Shown here piece by piece: positions 29,816 to 38,190 of a stretch of DNA of 64,000 nucleotides. Under the pieces are notes generated by a model that saw only the letters and a list, made by a program, of their open reading frames with translations, made no database searches and was not told where the DNA came from. Source of the stretch: Microvirga sp. BSC39 (lineage in GTDB: Bacteria > Pseudomonadota > Alphaproteobacteria > Rhizobiales > Beijerinckiaceae); assembly GCF_000739015.1 (NCBI RefSeq), contig NZ_JPUG01000046.1, positions 1 through 64,000 on the forward strand, read 5' to 3'. The position numbers and the translations under genes are program-made. Positions within the stretch are counted from its first letter, which is position 1, and each line of letters opens with the position of its first letter.

Positions 29816-30721
29816 ATGATGGAACGCACCCTCACGCGGCGCCTCTCCGCAGGTCTCGTGCCCGCCGTACCTTACTTGTGGCTCGGCGTGCTCTTCCTCG
29901 TGCCGTTCCTGATCGTCCTCAAGATCAGCCTCTCCGACCCGGCGGTGGCACAGCCGCCCTACCGGCCCGTCTTCGAGTGGAGCGACATCGCCGGCTTTTT
30001 CAGCGGGCTCGATTTCGAGAACTTCACCCTGCTGGTCGAGGACGATCTCTATTTCCGGGCGACGCTCTCGTCCGTGCGCATCGCCGCCGTGTCGACATTA
30101 CTGCTTCTGCTCGTGGGATTTCCCATCGCCTACGGCATGGCGCGCGCGCCGGAGCGCTACCGGACGCTCCTGGTCGCGGCGATCATCCTGCCGTTCTGGA
30201 CGAGCTTTCTCATCCGCATCTATGCCTGGGTGGCGATCCTCAAGCCCGAGGGGCTGCTCACCCAAGCGCTGATGGCAATTGGCCTGATCTCCGAGCCCGT
30301 CGACATCCTGAACACCGAGACGGCGGTCTATATCGGCATCGTCTATGCCTACCTGCCCTTCATGGTGCTGCCGCTCTACGCGACGCTCGAGAAGATGGAC
30401 GACACGCTGCTGGAGGCCGCCCTCGATCTCGGCTCCACGCCGTGGCGCTCGTTCTGGACAATCACCGTGCCGCTCGCCATGCCGGGCATCATTGCCGGCT
30501 CGCTCCTGTGCTTCATCCCGGCCGTGGGCGAGTTCGTGATCCCGGATCTGCTGGGCGGTTCGGAGACCCTGATGATCGGCCGGCAGCTCTGGAGCGAGTT
30601 CTTCTCGAACCGTGACTGGCCGCTCGCCTCCGCGGTCGCGATCCTGCTTCTGATCGTTCTTGTGGTGCCCATCGTGATCTATCGCGATGTCGAAGCCCGG
30701 CGCGTGGAGACACAGCGATGA
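29816..30721 (+). CDS. potH: Polyamine-type ABC transporter permease (PotB/PotH-like)
   Basis: 301 residues with six predicted membrane helices. The EAA loop (EAALDLGSTPWRSFWTITVPLAMPG) is the site that contacts the ATPase. The N-terminus LVPAVPYLWLGVLFLVPFLIVLKIS is typical of PotH. Two adjacent ATGs (29816, 29819) are possible. The stop overlaps the next start by 4 bp (ATGA). Confidence 0.88.
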   Translation: MMERTLTRRLSAGLVPAVPYLWLGVLFLVPFLIVLKISLSDPAVAQPPYRPVFEWSDIAGFFSGLDFENFTLLVEDDLYFRATLSSVRIAAVSTLLLLLVGFPIAYGMARAPERYRTLLVAAIILPFWTSFLIRIYAWVAILKPEGLLTQALMAIGLISEPVDILNTETAVYIGIVYAYLPFMVLPLYATLEKMDDTLLEAALDLGSTPWRSFWTITVPLAMPGIIAGSLLCFIPAVGEFVIPDLLGGSETLMIGRQLWSEFFSNRDWPLASAVAILLLIVLVVPIVIYRDVEARRVETQR

Positions 30722-31524
30722 CCATGCGCCGCCTCAGCGTCTTCAACGTCACCTCGCTGGTGATCGGATTCGCGTTCCTGTACCTGCCGATCCTGCTGCT
30801 GGTGATCTATTCCTTCAACGCCTCGCGGCTCGTCACCGTGTGGGGCGGCTTCTCCACGCAGTGGTATGGCGCGTTGTTCCGCAACGAAGCGCTCATGGAA
30901 GCAGCCTGGGTGACGCTGCGTGTCGCGTTGCTGTCCGCAACGCTTGCCACCGTCCTTGGCACCCTCGCGGCGCTCGCGCTCACCCGCTATGGGCGCTTTC
31001 CCGGGCGGACGCTGTTCACCGGCATGGTTTACGCGCCCATGGTCATGCCGGAGGTCATCACCGGCCTGTCGCTGCTGCTGTTCTTCGTGGCTGTCGATTT
31101 CGACCGGGGCTTCTGGACCATTACGCTGGCCCACACCACGCTCACCATGTGCTTCGTGACGGTGGTGGTGCAGTCGCGCCTCATGACCTTCGACCGCTCG
31201 CTCGAGGAGGCGGCGATGGATCTCGGCGCGCCGCCCCTGCGCACGTTCTTCTCGGTGACGCTGCCGCTCATTGCGCCCTCCATCGTGGCGGGTTTCCTGC
31301 TCGCCTTCACCCTGTCGATGGATGATCTGGTGATCGCGAGCTTCAACACGGGTCCAGGGGCCACGACGCTGCCGATCAAGATCTACAGCGCGGTGCGGCT
31401 TGGGCTCTCTCCGGAGGTCAATGCGGCCTCGGCCCTTCTGATCGGGATCGTGACCCTGGGCGTGATCTCAGCGACCCTCATAAGCAAGCGCTCCGTCATG
31501 CGCTCGCGCCGCAACGCTCACTGA
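30718..31524 (+). CDS. potI: Polyamine-type ABC transporter permease (PotC/PotI-like)
   Basis: 268 residues with six membrane helices, and the EAA motif EEAAMDLGAPPLRTFFSVTLPLIAPS. The sequence LAFTLSMDDLVIASFNTGPG is characteristic of the PotC/PotI group. Start overlaps the potH stop (ATGA). Its last 7 bp overlap the convergent AsmA-like gene. Confidence 0.9.
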   Translation: MTMRRLSVFNVTSLVIGFAFLYLPILLLVIYSFNASRLVTVWGGFSTQWYGALFRNEALMEAAWVTLRVALLSATLATVLGTLAALALTRYGRFPGRTLFTGMVYAPMVMPEVITGLSLLLFFVAVDFDRGFWTITLAHTTLTMCFVTVVVQSRLMTFDRSLEEAAMDLGAPPLRTFFSVTLPLIAPSIVAGFLLAFTLSMDDLVIASFNTGPGATTLPIKIYSAVRLGLSPEVNAASALLIGIVTLGVISATLISKRSVMRSRRNAH

Positions 31525-33329
31525 GCGGTGGCCTGCGGGTCCTGCTCACCTGCCGGAACGCGCGGCGTTGGGAAGAGCGGCTTGGCCGCTCCAGACCGCT
31601 CGATGAGCGAGCGGACCTGAGGGCTGATCTCCACATTGTCCCAATCGCCATTGACGTCGAAGGCGAGGGAGGGAGATTGTCCCGCCGGTGCATCGACCGA
31701 CGCAATGCCGGCCGTGACCTGGAGGGTTCGGTCGACCAGCAGAACCTGCCCGCGCAGGTGGGCCTGCACGGCAGCCCCTTTCAGCCGGCCTTCGACAATC
31801 TCGCCGACGCCATCCTGCATCACAACCTGGGCCTCGGCCTTGCCGAAAGGCGTGCGGCCGCCCTTCCAGTTCAGGGAGGCCAGGAGAGGGCGCTTATCAA
31901 CGCGACGAAGGGCGTCTTCGAGGTTGATCCCCACCAGTTCTCCGTCGGTCAGCTCGATCGAGGAGCGGCCCGCCGCCTGACGGATCACATCCGCAGGGTT
32001 CCGGCCGTGCCCGTCGAAGCTGAACTGCCCCTGGGCGCGGCCGGTGATCCAGCGCGGCTCGCCGACAGCGGCGAGGAAGGGGGCGATCTTCACCCCTGAG
32101 AAGGTGCCTTGGCTCTTGAAGTCGACGAGGCCGTTCTGGGCTGCCAGCGACAACCGCCCCTTCAAGGTGCCGTCATAGAAGTCGGCACGCCCGATGGAAG
32201 CTTCGATGCGGCCGGGCTGGACGAGCACGCTGGCCGCCATGTCGTCGAGGCTGAGACGCCCGAGGGTGGCGGTCGTGGCCGAGAGGCGAAAGTCGAGGTC
32301 GGCCCCTGTGGCTCCGGCCATGTCGATCGCCTCCTCGCTCCACGCGCCCGAGGATGTCCGCGTCTGATTGAATGGGGCGAAAAGGTCGGACAGGTTGAGG
32401 GTATCGGCCGCCAGGGTGCCGGTAATGACCGGCCTCTCCGTGTCGAAACGGACGCCCAAGGTGCCCTCAAGCTTGTCCGAGCCCAGGGTAATGGCGACCG
32501 CAGGCCAGGACAGGCGGCGGCGGTCCATGGAGAAGTCGCCGCTGATCGACAGCGCCTGCAGCAGGGATCCGAAGGGAAGATCCATTCCGCTCCAGCGGGT
32601 GAAGTTGCGCACCGAAGTGGTCTTGATGGTGCTTTCTCCCGTGACGCGAGGCCCATCCCCGAGATGCGCCTCACCCTCGGCCGTGAGACGGCCGCCGGGG
32701 GCGGAAAGGGTCAGGGAGAACGGGCTGATCTTGTTGGAAGCCAGCAGGTCCGGGAAGATCGAGGCCTGCTCCAGGGAAACGAGTTCGTCCCGCCAGCGAG
32801 CGGACCCTGACACGGTCAGAGGCTGGGATGGATCCACCCAGCGGACAATGGCACTGAGGCCATCGACGTTGGCGTCCTTCAGGTCGGTCCAGCGCACCGA
32901 GGATTTCGTCACCACCAGCCGGCGGGCATGGGTTTCGGTCGAGCGGTCCTTGAAGACCTCCGTCCATTTGACGGCCTGGAGCTTCCGGACCGATGCGGTG
33001 ATGCGGGTTTCCGTCAGGTCGAAGTCGGAAAGCTCGATCCGCCCGAAGAGCAGCGGCAGGATGCGCAGCTCGCCCCTTAAGGTGCCGCCTTCGGCCTCGA
33101 GCGCCCCGTCCGGGAACTCAAGCGCCACATTCTCGAACTTGACCCGTGGGATGGGCAGCACCGCGAAGGTGCTCCGGCCCCTCACCGTCAGGTCGAGGCC
33201 GTAGCGCTCTCTGACATGCTCCCTCAGTTCCGCCGACAGGCCGCCTCCGGGCAACGTCCAGGGGGCGGCCGCCGTCCCCAGAACGGCAAGCGAAATCAAG
33301 GCGATGAGAAAGACAACGCGGCGGGACAT
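31518..33329 (-). CDS. AsmA-family protein
   Basis: 603 residues. One N-terminal membrane helix (about 5-22) anchors a large periplasmic part. The AsmA-like N-terminal repeat (LRGELRILPLLFGRIELSDFDLTET) and the C-terminal AsmA domain (about 430-560, GNAxxxDGRG-like DGHGRNPADVIRQAAGRSS) are visible. AsmA-like proteins are thought to move lipids between the membranes. Convergent to potI, with a 7-bp overlap. Confidence 0.85.
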   Translation of the reverse strand: MSRRVVFLIALISLAVLGTAAAPWTLPGGGLSAELREHVRERYGLDLTVRGRSTFAVLPIPRVKFENVALEFPDGALEAEGGTLRGELRILPLLFGRIELSDFDLTETRITASVRKLQAVKWTEVFKDRSTETHARRLVVTKSSVRWTDLKDANVDGLSAIVRWVDPSQPLTVSGSARWRDELVSLEQASIFPDLLASNKISPFSLTLSAPGGRLTAEGEAHLGDGPRVTGESTIKTTSVRNFTRWSGMDLPFGSLLQALSISGDFSMDRRRLSWPAVAITLGSDKLEGTLGVRFDTERPVITGTLAADTLNLSDLFAPFNQTRTSSGAWSEEAIDMAGATGADLDFRLSATTATLGRLSLDDMAASVLVQPGRIEASIGRADFYDGTLKGRLSLAAQNGLVDFKSQGTFSGVKIAPFLAAVGEPRWITGRAQGQFSFDGHGRNPADVIRQAAGRSSIELTDGELVGINLEDALRRVDKRPLLASLNWKGGRTPFGKAEAQVVMQDGVGEIVEGRLKGAAVQAHLRGQVLLVDRTLQVTAGIASVDAPAGQSPSLAFDVNGDWDNVEISPQVRSLIERSGAAKPLFPTPRVPAGEQDPQATAQ

Positions 33330-33525
33330 GGAACGAATGTTGTAAACCTTGAGCGCTGCCTCGCAAGCGGTGAAGAGGAGATGTCCTCAGGGCAGGGCCG
33401 ACTTCATGAAACCTTTCCATATATCCATACGAAGGGATTGTCTAAATTGAGGCCAAGTTGCAGGGTGCCGCCATTCGAACCGCGACACTTCGAACGGGTA
33501 CGCACCTGCCCAAGGAGAGGATTTG

Positions 33526-34263
33526 ATGGATAAGGTTTACAGCGACGCGAGCTCGGCGCTGGCTGGCCTGGTCAAGGATGGCATGACCATCATGGCCGGG
33601 GGCTTCGGCCTCTGCGGCATTCCTGAGGCGCTGATCGAAGCGATTCGTGATTCGGGGGCGAAGGAGCTGACCTTCATCTCCAACAATGCGGGCGTGGACG
33701 GGGTCGGCCTCGGGCGCCTTCTGGAAACCCGCCAGATCCGCAAGATGATCAGTTCTTACGTGGGCGAGAACAAGCTCTTTGCCCAGCAGTACCTCTCCGG
33801 CGAGCTCGAGCTCGAGTTCAACCCGCAGGGGACGCTCGCCGAGCGCATCCGCGCCGGCGGCGCCGGCATTCCGGCTTTCTACACCAAGACCGGCGTGGGC
33901 ACCCTCATTGCCGAGGGCAAGGAAGTGCGCGAGTTCAACGGCGAGAAATACGTCATGGAGACGGGGCTGTTCGCCGACATCTCCGTGGTGCACGCCTGGA
34001 AGGGCGATACGGAAGGCAACCTCGTCTACCGGAAGACTGCCCGCAACTTCAATCCGATGATGGCCACCGCCTCGCGGATGACCATCGCCGAGGTCGAGCA
34101 TCTGGTGCCGGCGGGCGAGATCGACCCGGATTGCATGCACACCCCGGGCATCTTCGTGAAGCGCATGGTGCATGTGCCGAACCCGGTCAAACACATCGAG
34201 CAACGCACGACCCGCAAGCGCGCCGAAGCGGCGGCGCCTGCCGGAGCAGGGGAGGAAGTCTGA
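33526..34263 (+). CDS. scoA: 3-oxoacid CoA-transferase, subunit A
   Basis: Alpha subunit of succinyl-CoA:3-ketoacid CoA-transferase, which activates acetoacetate with CoA from succinyl-CoA. It has 245 residues. The [12 protein letters not shown] segment (about 25-36) forms the CoA-binding Gly-rich loop. The ATG at 33526 follows AAGGAGAGG; an overlapping TTG at 33523 is less likely. Its stop overlaps the subunit B start by one base, so translation is coupled. Confidence 0.92.
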   Translation: MDKVYSDASSALAGLVKDGMTIMAGGFGLCGIPEALIEAIRDSGAKELTFISNNAGVDGVGLGRLLETRQIRKMISSYVGENKLFAQQYLSGELELEFNPQGTLAERIRAGGAGIPAFYTKTGVGTLIAEGKEVREFNGEKYVMETGLFADISVVHAWKGDTEGNLVYRKTARNFNPMMATASRMTIAEVEHLVPAGEIDPDCMHTPGIFVKRMVHVPNPVKHIEQRTTRKRAEAAAPAGAGEEV

Positions 34264-34943
34264 TGGCCTGGACCCGTGAACAGATGGCCGCCCGCGCGGC
34301 CAAGGAGCTGCGCGACGGCTTCTACGTGAATCTGGGCATCGGCATCCCGACGCTGGTGTCCAACTTCATCCCCAAGGGCATGCGCGTGCAGCTCCAGTCG
34401 GAGAACGGCATGCTCGGCATGGGCCCGTTCCCCTTCGAGGGCGAGGAGGATGCGGATCTCATCAATGCCGGCAAGCAGACGATCACCGAACTGCCGACGA
34501 CGAGCTATTTCTCATCCGCCGATTCCTTCGGCATGATCCGCGGCGGCCATATCGACCTGTCGATCCTCGGTGCCATGCAGGTGGCCCAGAACGGCGATCT
34601 CGCCAACTGGATGATACCGGGCAAGATGGTGAAGGGCATGGGCGGCGCCATGGACCTCGTGGCAGGCGTGAAGCGCGTCGTGGTGGTCATGGAGCATGTG
34701 GCGAAGGGCAAGGACGGCTCCGAGGACCCGAAGCTCCTCAAGGAGTGCAACCTGCCGCTGACCGGTGCTGCTGTGGTCGACCTGGTGATCACCGACCTTG
34801 GCGTCTTCTCCGTCGACAAGAAGGGCGGCTCCGGCATGACCCTGATTGAGCTGGCTGAGGGCGTGACGGTCGAAGAGATCAAGGCCAAGACGGCGGCGGA
34901 CTTCAAGGTTGACCTGAACGGCGGACAGTCGAACGCAGCCTGA
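34263..34943 (+). CDS. scoB: 3-oxoacid CoA-transferase, subunit B
   Basis: Catalytic subunit, 226 residues. The active-site Glu is Glu47 in [18 protein letters not shown] (25-32) is the usual N-terminal motif. It pairs with the preceding subunit A gene. Together they point to use of acetoacetate from ketone bodies or polyhydroxybutyrate; subtler substrate choices cannot be read from sequence. Confidence 0.93.
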   Translation: MAWTREQMAARAAKELRDGFYVNLGIGIPTLVSNFIPKGMRVQLQSENGMLGMGPFPFEGEEDADLINAGKQTITELPTTSYFSSADSFGMIRGGHIDLSILGAMQVAQNGDLANWMIPGKMVKGMGGAMDLVAGVKRVVVVMEHVAKGKDGSEDPKLLKECNLPLTGAAVVDLVITDLGVFSVDKKGGSGMTLIELAEGVTVEEIKAKTAADFKVDLNGGQSNAA

Positions 34944-34956
34944 TACAAACGCGCGT

Positions 34957-35048
34957 GTCGCCCCCGGCGGCCGAAGGCCGGGGGATCCACTCTTAAGCTC
35001 AGCGCTATGGAGTCCCTTCCCCTCCGGTGCGCTGCGGCCGGGAATGAC
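34957..35048. repeat. Palindromic intergenic repeat, family 1 copy c (diverged)
   Basis: Arm GTCGCCCCCGG...CCGGGGGATCC at its left and an inverted arm ending CCGGGAATGAC at its right, around a spacer. It has the same arrangement as the copies at 16173-16274 and 16764-16850 but with more differences. Placed downstream of scoB. Confidence 0.55.
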
Positions 35049-35058
35049 ACTGAAATAG

Positions 35059-35083
35059 AAAGCGGCCCGAAAGGGCCGCTTTT
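35059..35083. terminator. Bidirectional intrinsic terminator
   Basis: 10-bp stem aaagcggccc (35059-35068) with gggccgcttt (35073-35082), loop GAAA, between the convergent scoB and fbpB genes. A runs on one side and T runs on the other allow use in both directions. Confidence 0.85.
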
Positions 35084-35084
35084 C

Positions 35085-36812
35085 CTATGGGCTCGAAGAG
35101 CCGGTCGAGTTTTCAGCCTCTGCTGCCACCTTGGGGCGAGCCTCGGCGCTGCGCACCAGCTGGATCACCGGAACGAGCCCAACCAGCACGATCACGAGGG
35201 CTGCGAGCGACCCGTCCTCGAAGCGCCCGCGCGAGGCATAGGTGTAGACGAGCGTCGAGAGCGTTTCCGTGTTGAGCGGCCGCAGCAGCAGGGTCGCGGG
35301 CAATTCCTTGATGCAGTCAACGAAGATCAGCAGGGCGGCGCTTGCCAGGGCAGGGCGCATGAGCGGAATCTGGATCTTCCAGACCATCTCACGCCGGGAG
35401 GCCCCGAGAGTGCGCGCTGCATCCTCGAGGCTCGGCGACACCCGGTCGAGGCCGGCTGACAGGGAGCCCGTCGCGATCGACAGGAAGCGGATCACGTAGG
35501 CAATGATGATGCCGCCGGCAGCCCCCATGAGCAGGAGGCCGAGGCGCTCGCCGGTCAGGTGGCGCCAGATCGTGCTGATCAGGTTATCGAAGCCGACCAG
35601 AGGCGTCATGAGCCCGAGCGCCAGCACGGTGCCCGGCAGGGCATAGCCGAGCCCCGCTGCAAGGAGCGCTCCCTTGGTCAGGGAGGTCTTGGACAGGCGC
35701 GCGGCCGAGACCAGGATGACGGCAATGGCCAGGACCGCCAGGGTCGCGACCACAGACAGGCCGATGGTCGTCATGAAATGAGCGAGGAAGTCCCTGTCGA
35801 ACTGCTCTAAAAGCCCGCCGCGAAGAGTTTCACGCAGAAGAAATCCTGTCGGCAGAATGAAGCCCAAAAAGACGGGAAGCGCGCAGAGCAGAGAGGCGGT
35901 CCAGCCGCGTCCACCGACAAGCGCAACCGGATGCACCGTGCGATGGCGTTTCGGCGATAGGGCATAGCGCCTGTCCCGCCGGCCATAGCGCTCGATCAGG
36001 ATCAGACCGACGACGAAAGCAAGCATGACGCAGGCGATCTGCGCCGCGCCCGCAAGGCTGCCCCGATTGAGCCAGGTGTTGTAGACGGACACTGTGAGGG
36101 TGCGCACGCCGAGATACTCGCTGGCGCCGATGTCGTTGAGCGCCTCCAGCAGCGCCAGCGACACGCCGACCGCGAGCGCCGGGCGGGCCAGCGGAAGCGC
36201 GATGATGCGGAACAGCTTGATGCGGCTCGCGCCCAGGGTGCGCGCCACCTCCAGCATGCTGGCGCTCTGCGTCAGGAACATCGCCCGCGCGGCGATGTAG
36301 ATGTAAGGGTAGAGCACCGCCGACATGACGAGGATGCAGCCGGGCAGCGAGCGGATTTCGGGAAACCAGTAATCGGACCGCGACCGCCAGCCCATGAAGT
36401 CGCGCAAGGCCATCTGCACGAGGCCGGCGGAATCGAAGATCTCCACGTAGATATAGGCCGTGATGTAGGTGGGCACGGCAAGCGGCAGCGGCAGGAGCCA
36501 GACCAACACATCGCGACCGGGAAACCGATGAGCGGTGACGAGCCAGGCCGTCGTGATGCCCATGGAGCCCGCCACGACCGCAACGCCAGCAAGCAGGGCG
36601 AGCGTGTCGATCGTGCTGGCCGGGAGCACATTGGCGATGAGATGTGGCCAGATCTCCGCATCACCCTCGGCGGCGATGCCGAGGAGGGCGCCGACGGGCA
36701 GAAGCGCGAGCAGACCGGCAGCCGCCACGGCGGCAGACAGCCACCATGGAATGCGCTTTGCCTTCGTGGAGGAAAGGCCGATGGCTGTCTGAGTTCTGGC
36801 GATCACTGTCAA
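35085..36812 (-). CDS. fbpB: Ferric-iron ABC transporter permease, fused two-domain (FbpB/SfuB type)
   Basis: 575 residues with about twelve membrane helices, two permease modules in tandem (about residues 80-270 and 370-560), each with an EAA-type loop (EVARTLGASRIKLFRIIALPLARPA; EDAARTLGASRREMVWKIQIPLMRPA). This is the fused FbpB layout. It is downstream of the fbpA binding-protein gene on the same strand, separated by 186 bp that hold two repeat copies. No ATPase gene follows; the terminator ends the unit. Confidence 0.9.
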   Translation of the reverse strand: MTVIARTQTAIGLSSTKAKRIPWWLSAAVAAAGLLALLPVGALLGIAAEGDAEIWPHLIANVLPASTIDTLALLAGVAVVAGSMGITTAWLVTAHRFPGRDVLVWLLPLPLAVPTYITAYIYVEIFDSAGLVQMALRDFMGWRSRSDYWFPEIRSLPGCILVMSAVLYPYIYIAARAMFLTQSASMLEVARTLGASRIKLFRIIALPLARPALAVGVSLALLEALNDIGASEYLGVRTLTVSVYNTWLNRGSLAGAAQIACVMLAFVVGLILIERYGRRDRRYALSPKRHRTVHPVALVGGRGWTASLLCALPVFLGFILPTGFLLRETLRGGLLEQFDRDFLAHFMTTIGLSVVATLAVLAIAVILVSAARLSKTSLTKGALLAAGLGYALPGTVLALGLMTPLVGFDNLISTIWRHLTGERLGLLLMGAAGGIIIAYVIRFLSIATGSLSAGLDRVSPSLEDAARTLGASRREMVWKIQIPLMRPALASAALLIFVDCIKELPATLLLRPLNTETLSTLVYTYASRGRFEDGSLAALVIVLVGLVPVIQLVRSAEARPKVAAEAENSTGSSSP

Positions 36813-36870
36813 AAGGAAACGGCGCCACCGTCACCGGCAGCGCCTCTCATAAAAGGGAGAGGGCGGCTTA

Positions 36871-36982
36871 GAGCATCGGCCCCAAAAGTGGAAGGCACTT
36901 TTGGGATCCAGCCGATGCTCACTCCCTTAGAAGTGCATCGTACGGCGCGAAAAACCGGATCCACTTTTTCGCACGATGCGCT
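36871..36982. repeat. Two adjacent palindromic repeats, family 2 copies a and b
   Basis: Copy a, 36871-36920, runs from GAGCATCGGC to its complement GCCGATGCTC around an AAAAGTGG/CACTTTT core. Copy b, 36932-36982, has AGTGCATCG at one end, CGATGCGCT at the other, and a CCACTTTTTCGC core. Both are perfect enough to form stable hairpins in the fbpA-fbpB transcript. Confidence 0.8.
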
Positions 36983-36998
36983 GGAGCCGTCCAATGTC

Positions 36999-38039
36999 TT
37001 ATTGGTCGAAGCCAACCTTGTCGACCAGCTCGCTGGCTTTCTTGCGGAGCTTGGCGATCTCGGAGATCTGCACGTTGTCGGCCTTGAGCTCACCGAAGGA
37101 CGCGATGGTCGGGTGGATCTTGATGCCCGCCTTCACCGGATACTCGGAGTTGGCTTCGGCGTGGATCTGCTGGGACGCGTCCGAGACCATGTACTCCATG
37201 AACTTCACGGCGTTGGCCTTGTTCGGGGCGTTCTTGGCCAGAGCGAGGCCGGAGACGTTCACGTGGGTGCCGCCGCCTTCGAAGGTCGGGAGGATCACGT
37301 TGATCGCCTCACCCCACTTCTTCTGCTCCTCGTCCTTGCCGTTCAGCATGAGCGAGACGTAGTAGGTGTTACCGACGGCAATGTCGCAGACGCCGGCCAG
37401 GATGTCCTTGGCCTGCTCGCGGTCGCCGCCCGAGGGCTTCTTGGCGAGGTTCGCCTTCACGCCCTTCAGCCACTCCTCGGCCTTCGCCTCGCCCTTGTGG
37501 GCGATCATCGCGGCGATCAGGCTGATGTTGTAGAGGTGCTGGCCCGAGCGGATGCAGACCTTGCCCTTCCACTTGGGATCGGCGAGCTCCTCGTAGGTGA
37601 TCTTGTCCTGCTTCACGCGCTCCTTCGAGGCGTAGACCACGCGGCCGCGCAGGGCGATGCCGAACCAGTGGCCCTCCGGATCGCGATAGGCCGCCGGAAT
37701 GACCTTCTCGAGGGCTTCCGACTTCACGGCTTGAGTGACGCCGTAATCCTTGGCGGCTGCCAGGCGGCCGATATCGACCGTGATGATCACGTCGGCCGGG
37801 CTGTTCGCGCCCTCGGTGCGAATGCGCTCCTCAAGGCCGTTGTTGATGAAGATCGTGTTGACCTTGATGCCGGTCTCTTTGGCGAACTCATCAAGGACCG
37901 GCTTGATCAGGCCGGGCTCGCGGGTGGTGTAGATGTTCAGCACTTCCTCGGCCGAGGCGGAAAAGCCCGAACCGGCCAGGGCACCAAGAGCAGCCGCCCC
38001 GCAGAGCAGACCGCGCGCAAACGAGATGTTCGCCATCAT
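36999..38039 (-). CDS. fbpA: Ferric-iron ABC transporter substrate-binding protein
   Basis: Periplasmic iron-binding protein, 346 residues. Tandem ATGs at 38039 and 38036 follow AAGGAACTC. The signal peptide ends near GFSASAEE, and the mature start EEVLNIYTTREPGLIKP is typical of the FutA/FbpA/SfuA group. The sequence then has the usual two-lobe pattern (DVIITVDIGRLAAAKDYG). It is the first gene of the fbpA-fbpB unit. Two iron-box-like repeats lie in its promoter, so iron control is likely. Confidence 0.9.
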   Translation of the reverse strand: MMANISFARGLLCGAAALGALAGSGFSASAEEVLNIYTTREPGLIKPVLDEFAKETGIKVNTIFINNGLEERIRTEGANSPADVIITVDIGRLAAAKDYGVTQAVKSEALEKVIPAAYRDPEGHWFGIALRGRVVYASKERVKQDKITYEELADPKWKGKVCIRSGQHLYNISLIAAMIAHKGEAKAEEWLKGVKANLAKKPSGGDREQAKDILAGVCDIAVGNTYYVSLMLNGKDEEQKKWGEAINVILPTFEGGGTHVNVSGLALAKNAPNKANAVKFMEYMVSDASQQIHAEANSEYPVKAGIKIHPTIASFGELKADNVQISEIAKLRKKASELVDKVGFDQ

Positions 38040-38142
38040 GAGTTCCTTCAGAATTGATTGTGGGCGGCGTGGTGCCGTATCCCAATAATGCTGCAAGAAC
38101 CACGACCGCACTTTGCGGTCAATCAAAAAGCGGATAAAAATC

Positions 38143-38190
38143 AATAACTTATAAGAATTCTAAACTGACAATTCCTTATAATTCTTCTAA
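38143..38190 (-). promoter_or_regulatory. fbpA promoter with tandem Irr/ICE-like boxes
   Basis: On the minus strand, TTGTCA (38166-38171) and GTTATT (38143-38148), 17 bp apart, fit -35 and -10 elements. The spacer is almost filled by a TTAGAA-N3-TTATAA box (38149-38163), and a second TTAGAA-N3-TTATAA box is at 38176-38190. Both match the inverted-repeat pattern of the alphaproteobacterial iron control element bound by Irr (TTTAGAA-N3-TTCTAAA), with one changed base in the right half. Confidence 0.55.

Noticed and set aside
34944..35084. A gene between scoB and fbpB
   Set aside because: The space holds a diverged repeat and a bidirectional terminator, with no ribosome site.
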